Assembly: GCA_938743325.2 (NCBI GenBank)
Contig: OW568863.1
Coordinates: 806,001-870,000 of the forward strand
Length of the DNA stretch: 64,000 nt
Direction: 5' to 3'
Origin: Pycnococcus provasolii
Lineage: Eukaryota; Chlorophyta; Pseudoscourfieldiophyceae; Pseudoscourfieldiales; Pycnococcaceae
Shown here: positions 60,622 to 64,000 of the stretch, in pieces
How the letters are laid out: each line of letters starts with the position of its first letter
Position numbering within the stretch: position 1 is the first letter of the stretch
Notes under the pieces: generated by a model
Told to the model about the DNA's origin: nothing
The model's database searches: none
What the model saw: the letters and a program-made list of their open reading frames with translations, nothing else
Made by a program: the position numbers and the translations under genes

Positions 60622-61398
60622 ATGGCGTCTTTACCCCCCGCGGACCCCACGTGCCCGCGCGTGAAGAACGTCCTACTACTGGACTCCGAAGGACGCCGGA
60701 TCGCAGTGAAGTACTTCTGCAAGGACTGGCCCACCATCAACGCCCAGAGCAAGTACGAGAAGTCCGTCTTCACGAAAACGTCGCGATCGAACGCACGAGG
60801 AGAGGCAGAAATCACCATGTTCGATAACGTACGTGCTTTTATGTCATCTGCGTTACGGGCTTATTTCGTGGAGCTTCGTGAGTTGGAGTGAAGTGGATGG
60901 CCTTGGCGTTGCGTTTCTCTGCTTTGGTGTGGAAAGGGGAGGGGGAGGGGGACAACATCTGCGGCGAGTTTTCGTATCTCAGGCCGTGGCGTCTTCTTCT
61001 TTCACACGCACCTAACACAACAACCCAAAATAACAACAAACTTCTAGGTGATTGTGGTTTACAAGTTCGTCAGCGACCTGAACTTCTACGTGACGGGCGC
61101 CGCAGACGAGAACGAGCTGATCCTTAACTCGATCCTCACCGCGTTCTTCGAGAGCGTGCAGCTACTGCTGCGCAACAACGTCGAGAAGAAGACGGTGCTC
61201 GAAAACCTCGACCTGGTGCTGTTGGCACTTGACGAAATCGTTGCGGATGGGGGTGTGCCGCTGGAGACGGAGCCGCAGGTGGTGGCGGCACGCGCGTCCA
61301 TGCGCGGCGCGGGAGAGGACATCCCGCTTGCGGAACAGACATTCAGCCAGGCGCTCGCGACAGCGAAAGAGCAGCTGGCGAAGAGCCTGAGGGCGTGA
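60622..61398 (+). CDS. coatomer subunit zeta, 2 exons
   Basis: Part of the COPI coat that forms vesicles for Golgi-to-ER traffic. Exons 60622-60828 and 61048-61398, with a 219-nt GT-AG intron (gtacgt donor, cttctag acceptor), give 185 aa. The longin-like fold is visible: [19 protein letters not shown] at the start, then across the splice [44 protein letters not shown] and the helix [23 protein letters not shown] follow, matching the family throughout. Length is close to plant zeta-COP (about 177-190 aa). Confidence 0.95.
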
Positions 61399-61520
61399 GA
61401 TGAAACAAGGAAGTAACCTCTTCAGTTTTGTCTTAAGCGCTACACAAACTGTTTATCAACATGGACGTCCCATTTCTCTCTCCTTTCATACACAAAAACA
61501 AACAAACAACAAGTTCGTCC

Positions 61521-62573
61521 TTAAGAAGACGACGACATCGCGTTCTCATATGCAACCTGCCCTGCCATCATGGCAGCTACAAAACCGAGCGTGTTCATGC
61601 CTGGCTGTGCCGCAGCCTGCACTATCGCAGGACCAGGGCACGCGCCGTACAGTCCCCATCCAGCACCAAACAACGCCGCTCCCGTCAGCAACTTCGCGTC
61701 GATGGTGCTGTTGGTGGGAATCGCGTACTTCGACGTCAGCAAAGGTGGCTTTTGCTCCTTGCTGCGCTGCTTTATCATCATCATGACGCCAGTCAGTGGC
61801 ACCAGAGCGACTCCCATCACGAACATCAGGCTAGCGTCCCACGTCTTGCTGATGAGTGGCGAGTCCAAAAATCCAGCAACCTTTGCGCCACTCGTCATGC
61901 CGGACAGTCCAAGTCCAGCGGCGAAGGTTGCGCCGCTGACAAATTCCGTCGCAAATTCCAGTGCGGAGCAGTAGGCTGGGTCAGCGTTGTCTTTCTTGCA
62001 CGGTAGCATGCCCTTGGCAACCGCGATAGCTCCGTACAGAGCCGCTGCTGTTCCAGCGACGACGGCTGCGTCAAGGTAGAACGCTGCGCCGGGAGCGGCG
62101 AACGCGATGGGTGGCGTGTTTGCGGTGACATATCCAAGCGCGTGCATGCTCTTCGTCGCCGTTGCGGTGGCGACACCAGCCGCCATGAACGTGACTGTCG
62201 CGACGATGGACCTCGGAGACAACCTGCTGATTCCGCACAGTCCGTGTCCGGAGGTGCACCCGTTGCCCATGGCTGTTCCCGCGCCAACGAGCACTCCTGC
62301 TACGACCGCCCTCCACACGGGCGCGGCGGCGGCGACGACAACCCACTCAGGCCTCAGTACCGCAATGGCGTTTCCTGCTAACACAAGCCCGGCGACAAAC
62401 GCGCCGTTGGTCGCCTTTTGGCTTTTCAAGATGAGTCCCTTGACCGTTCCTGAGATGCCGGTAACTTTTCCGAGCAGAGCCATTTTCCCCGTGACCGCGG
62501 TCGCGAGTACGAGTCCACCTAGTGATGCTTGTATCGGCGTGAATGCGAGAAGCGGGTGAGACGTCACCCCCAT
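61521..62573 (-). CDS. YeeE/YedE family (sulfur transport) membrane protein
   Basis: A 350-aa integral membrane protein in two homologous halves of the bacterial YeeE/YedE fold, which in bacteria imports thiosulfate. The first half has AGTAMGNGCTSGHGLCGISRLSPRS, with the conserved Cys-x-Ser-Gly-His block. The second half has GAALFGAGWGLYGACPGPA, with the paired Cys. Start is the first ATG (62573). Upstream the frame is open to 62780 without an ATG and is Ser/Val/Leu-rich (VALALVANNNNNN), so a leader cannot be excluded. Substrate in this organism is inferred from the family only. Confidence 0.85.
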   Translation of the reverse strand: MGVTSHPLLAFTPIQASLGGLVLATAVTGKMALLGKVTGISGTVKGLILKSQKATNGAFVAGLVLAGNAIAVLRPEWVVVAAAAPVWRAVVAGVLVGAGTAMGNGCTSGHGLCGISRLSPRSIVATVTFMAAGVATATATKSMHALGYVTANTPPIAFAAPGAAFYLDAAVVAGTAAALYGAIAVAKGMLPCKKDNADPAYCSALEFATEFVSGATFAAGLGLSGMTSGAKVAGFLDSPLISKTWDASLMFVMGVALVPLTGVMMMIKQRSKEQKPPLLTSKYAIPTNSTIDAKLLTGAALFGAGWGLYGACPGPAIVQAAAQPGMNTLGFVAAMMAGQVAYENAMSSSS

Positions 62574-63210
62574 GATGCAGTTGTTGTTGTTGTTGTTGGC
62601 CACAAGAGCAAGAGCAACAGGAGGAGGAGAGACGACACAAGAAGATGAGGCAAGAGGAGCAAACGCAGAATGAGATTCAGATTGTGAATGAGACACACCA
62701 CGAGAAGCACGAGAGTCACCACAAGTAACACACAAACAACCACCACGGAACAGTGACAGGAAAGAAAAACGAAGCGACACGCATACACAATCACAATCAC
62801 AATATGCACCACTAGTACTACGGATACCACTATGTAGGCAAGCGTGAACACGTGGACGTAACTTCCCGATGAAAAAACTACTTTACAAAAACTGTCGCAA
62901 GAATATGTCGTGATCGATTGATCGATTGATCACATGCAAGCTTTTTATAAAAGAGGGGCTTCAGAGATGGCGACACATCACAGGGATTTGGATCAGTATC
63001 TGCCGGTGTATGAGAATTCTCAGGCACATTAGTGGGAAGTTCAGATCAGGGGGGCGATCACCTTCGGGCTGTCGGGGAGAACAACGAGCTTGTCGCCAAC
63101 AAGGCAAGCTTCGATACACTATCCTATAAGGTTACATACGGCTACATACAGGTCTCGCACATCTTTCAAAACTTTACAATACCCTACGATAGGTTCATGT
63201 CACACAACCT
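62574..63210. other. intergenic (640 bp)
   Basis: On the minus strand the first 200 bases are the pyrimidine-rich leader of the YeeE/YedE gene, with a (gtt)n/(aac)n run at 62580-62597. The rest, up to the end of the POP1-like frame, has tcgattgatcgattgatc (62914-62931) and no recognised gene. Confidence 0.5.
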
Positions 63211-63972
63211 TCAATCACACACTACAGTACTTCGAGATACAGATACCACGTACACGCGACTGTCACGCGCGTGCATCGTTCCGTGCGCCGGCAACGCATC
63301 CACGCGCAGAAAAGCGTGCGCCGATGCCCCCGCAACGCCAGGAGGGGCGGGCGTAGTCACCACGCCCACGGGAACGGCGTCGTGGAGAAGAATCGTCCCA
63401 CGACGAGGACGGCCGCGTCCGACGGCGCGAACCTCCGCACGCACATACGTGCTCGCCGGCTCCTTGACACGTGCGTCCACATCCTTGAGGCGCCACGCCT
63501 TCTTCTTCTTCTTCTCGCCAACACGCCGTTCCTTCCTTGGCCAATCGCAGATGCGCATGTCGCCATCCGCCATTAGCAGCGACGACGGAGGATCGCCCAC
63601 CGGCGGCTGGCCACGAAGAAGCACGCGCTCCGCCACTGCGCACGCAGCATTAGCCAGCGCACTCTCCGGATAGTCGAAGGGCCAAACGCGTCCTCTCGAA
63701 AGGCGAGCTGCCCAAAGACGCTCACGCGCACCCACCAGACGGCACTGCCCACGCCGCACAAGCGCCAGCAGCATAGCACTTGCATCTGCGCGCGAACACA
63801 CGCCCGCGAGGCTGCCATCACCCGTGCGTACGACCAATAGGGGCACCGGCGCCGGATCGTTGGTATCATCTGCTGACGGACCGATGCCTTCGAGCAGGCG
63901 CGCACGCTTCGCCGAGCGGCGCACGGCATGCGATGCCGCCGCCTCGCCGCGAACGGTCACGAGCGGGTGCAT
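63211..63972 (-). CDS. partial POP1-like (RNase P/MRP) protein, tentative
   Basis: A 253-aa frame from ATG 63972 that stays open to the window edge (63973-64000, reading PPPRTQ-type residues), so the true start lies outside. The segment LALVRRGQCRLVGARERLW...GRVWPFDYPESA resembles the POPLD block of POP1 (large region, then a FP-x-DYP-D element). The later STYVRAEVRAVGRGRPRRGTILLH strand resembles the POP1 C-terminal barrel. Both matches are loose. POP1 is the large protein subunit of RNase P and MRP, which process tRNA and rRNA precursors. Low confidence. Confidence 0.4.
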   Translation of the reverse strand: MHPLVTVRGEAAASHAVRRSAKRARLLEGIGPSADDTNDPAPVPLLVVRTGDGSLAGVCSRADASAMLLALVRRGQCRLVGARERLWAARLSRGRVWPFDYPESALANAACAVAERVLLRGQPPVGDPPSSLLMADGDMRICDWPRKERRVGEKKKKKAWRLKDVDARVKEPASTYVRAEVRAVGRGRPRRGTILLHDAVPVGVVTTPAPPGVAGASAHAFLRVDALPAHGTMHARDSRVYVVSVSRSTVVCD

Positions 63973-64000
63973 CTGCGTTCGAGGCGGCGGCGCCGGATCT

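Noticed and set aside
1-64000. CRISPR array, bacterial operon or phage features
   Set aside because: No direct-repeat/spacer pattern; introns and eukaryotic families throughout.

Overview
This window reads as nuclear DNA of a compact, gene-dense eukaryotic genome, most likely a green (prasinophyte-type) microalga. Several predicted proteins begin with plastid-transit-like leaders: NhaA, a DUF3007 protein, a DUF1499 protein, a starch-type CBM protein and Trm1. Other hallmark families are an OSCA/TMEM63 channel, an ADNT1-type carrier, a GYF_2 protein and eukaryotic SerRS, RNASEH2A, coatomer zeta and HSF. Introns are few, with GT/AG borders visible by eye. Coding frames are mostly long and uninterrupted. 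Short (TTAGGG)n tracts recur between genes, often just upstream of a start codon. The species cannot be named from the sequence.

Layout. 1-5.9 kb: last exon of cytochrome c, P5C reductase, a broken GltS-like transporter, a double-hotdog protein and a RING-H2 protein. 6-15 kb: a GYF_2 protein, an ADNT1-like carrier, a plastid-type NhaA with an internally repeated N-terminus, and SerRS with a C-terminal extension. 15-29 kb: an OSCA/TMEM63 channel (3 exons), an orphan gene convergent with a DUF1499 plastid gene, RNASEH2A, a DUF3007 plastid protein, a coiled-coil/CBM25-53 protein and an LRR protein. 30-38 kb: one gene of about 7.7 kb (2 exons, 2504 aa) for a membrane receptor-like pseudokinase. 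38-48.5 kb: an IQ/coiled-coil protein, an AceTr/SatP acetate transporter (2 exons), a CPA1 Na+/H+ exchanger and an orphan membrane protein. 48.5-54.2 kb: a J-domain/UBX membrane protein and Trm1, head to head across a telomere-like minisatellite, then an HSF. 54.6-58.7 kb: an ankyrin protein and a 2.45-kb retroelement with split direct repeats. 58.8-64 kb: a PCIF1-like methyltransferase homologue, coatomer zeta (2 exons), a YeeE/YedE transporter and an incomplete POP1-like frame at the edge.

The genes are unrelated housekeeping, transport and signalling genes, not a pathway cluster. The items most worth following are the receptor pseudokinase (30276-37941), the J-TM-UBX protein (48463-50001), the retroelement with both its split repeats and a paralogous empty site 1.7 kb away (56202-58651 versus 54415-54555), the PCIF1 homologue lacking the catalytic Asn, and the telomere-like repeats in promoters. 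Start codons given here are the first in-frame ATG unless stated. Some open frames run upstream without an ATG, and this is noted.
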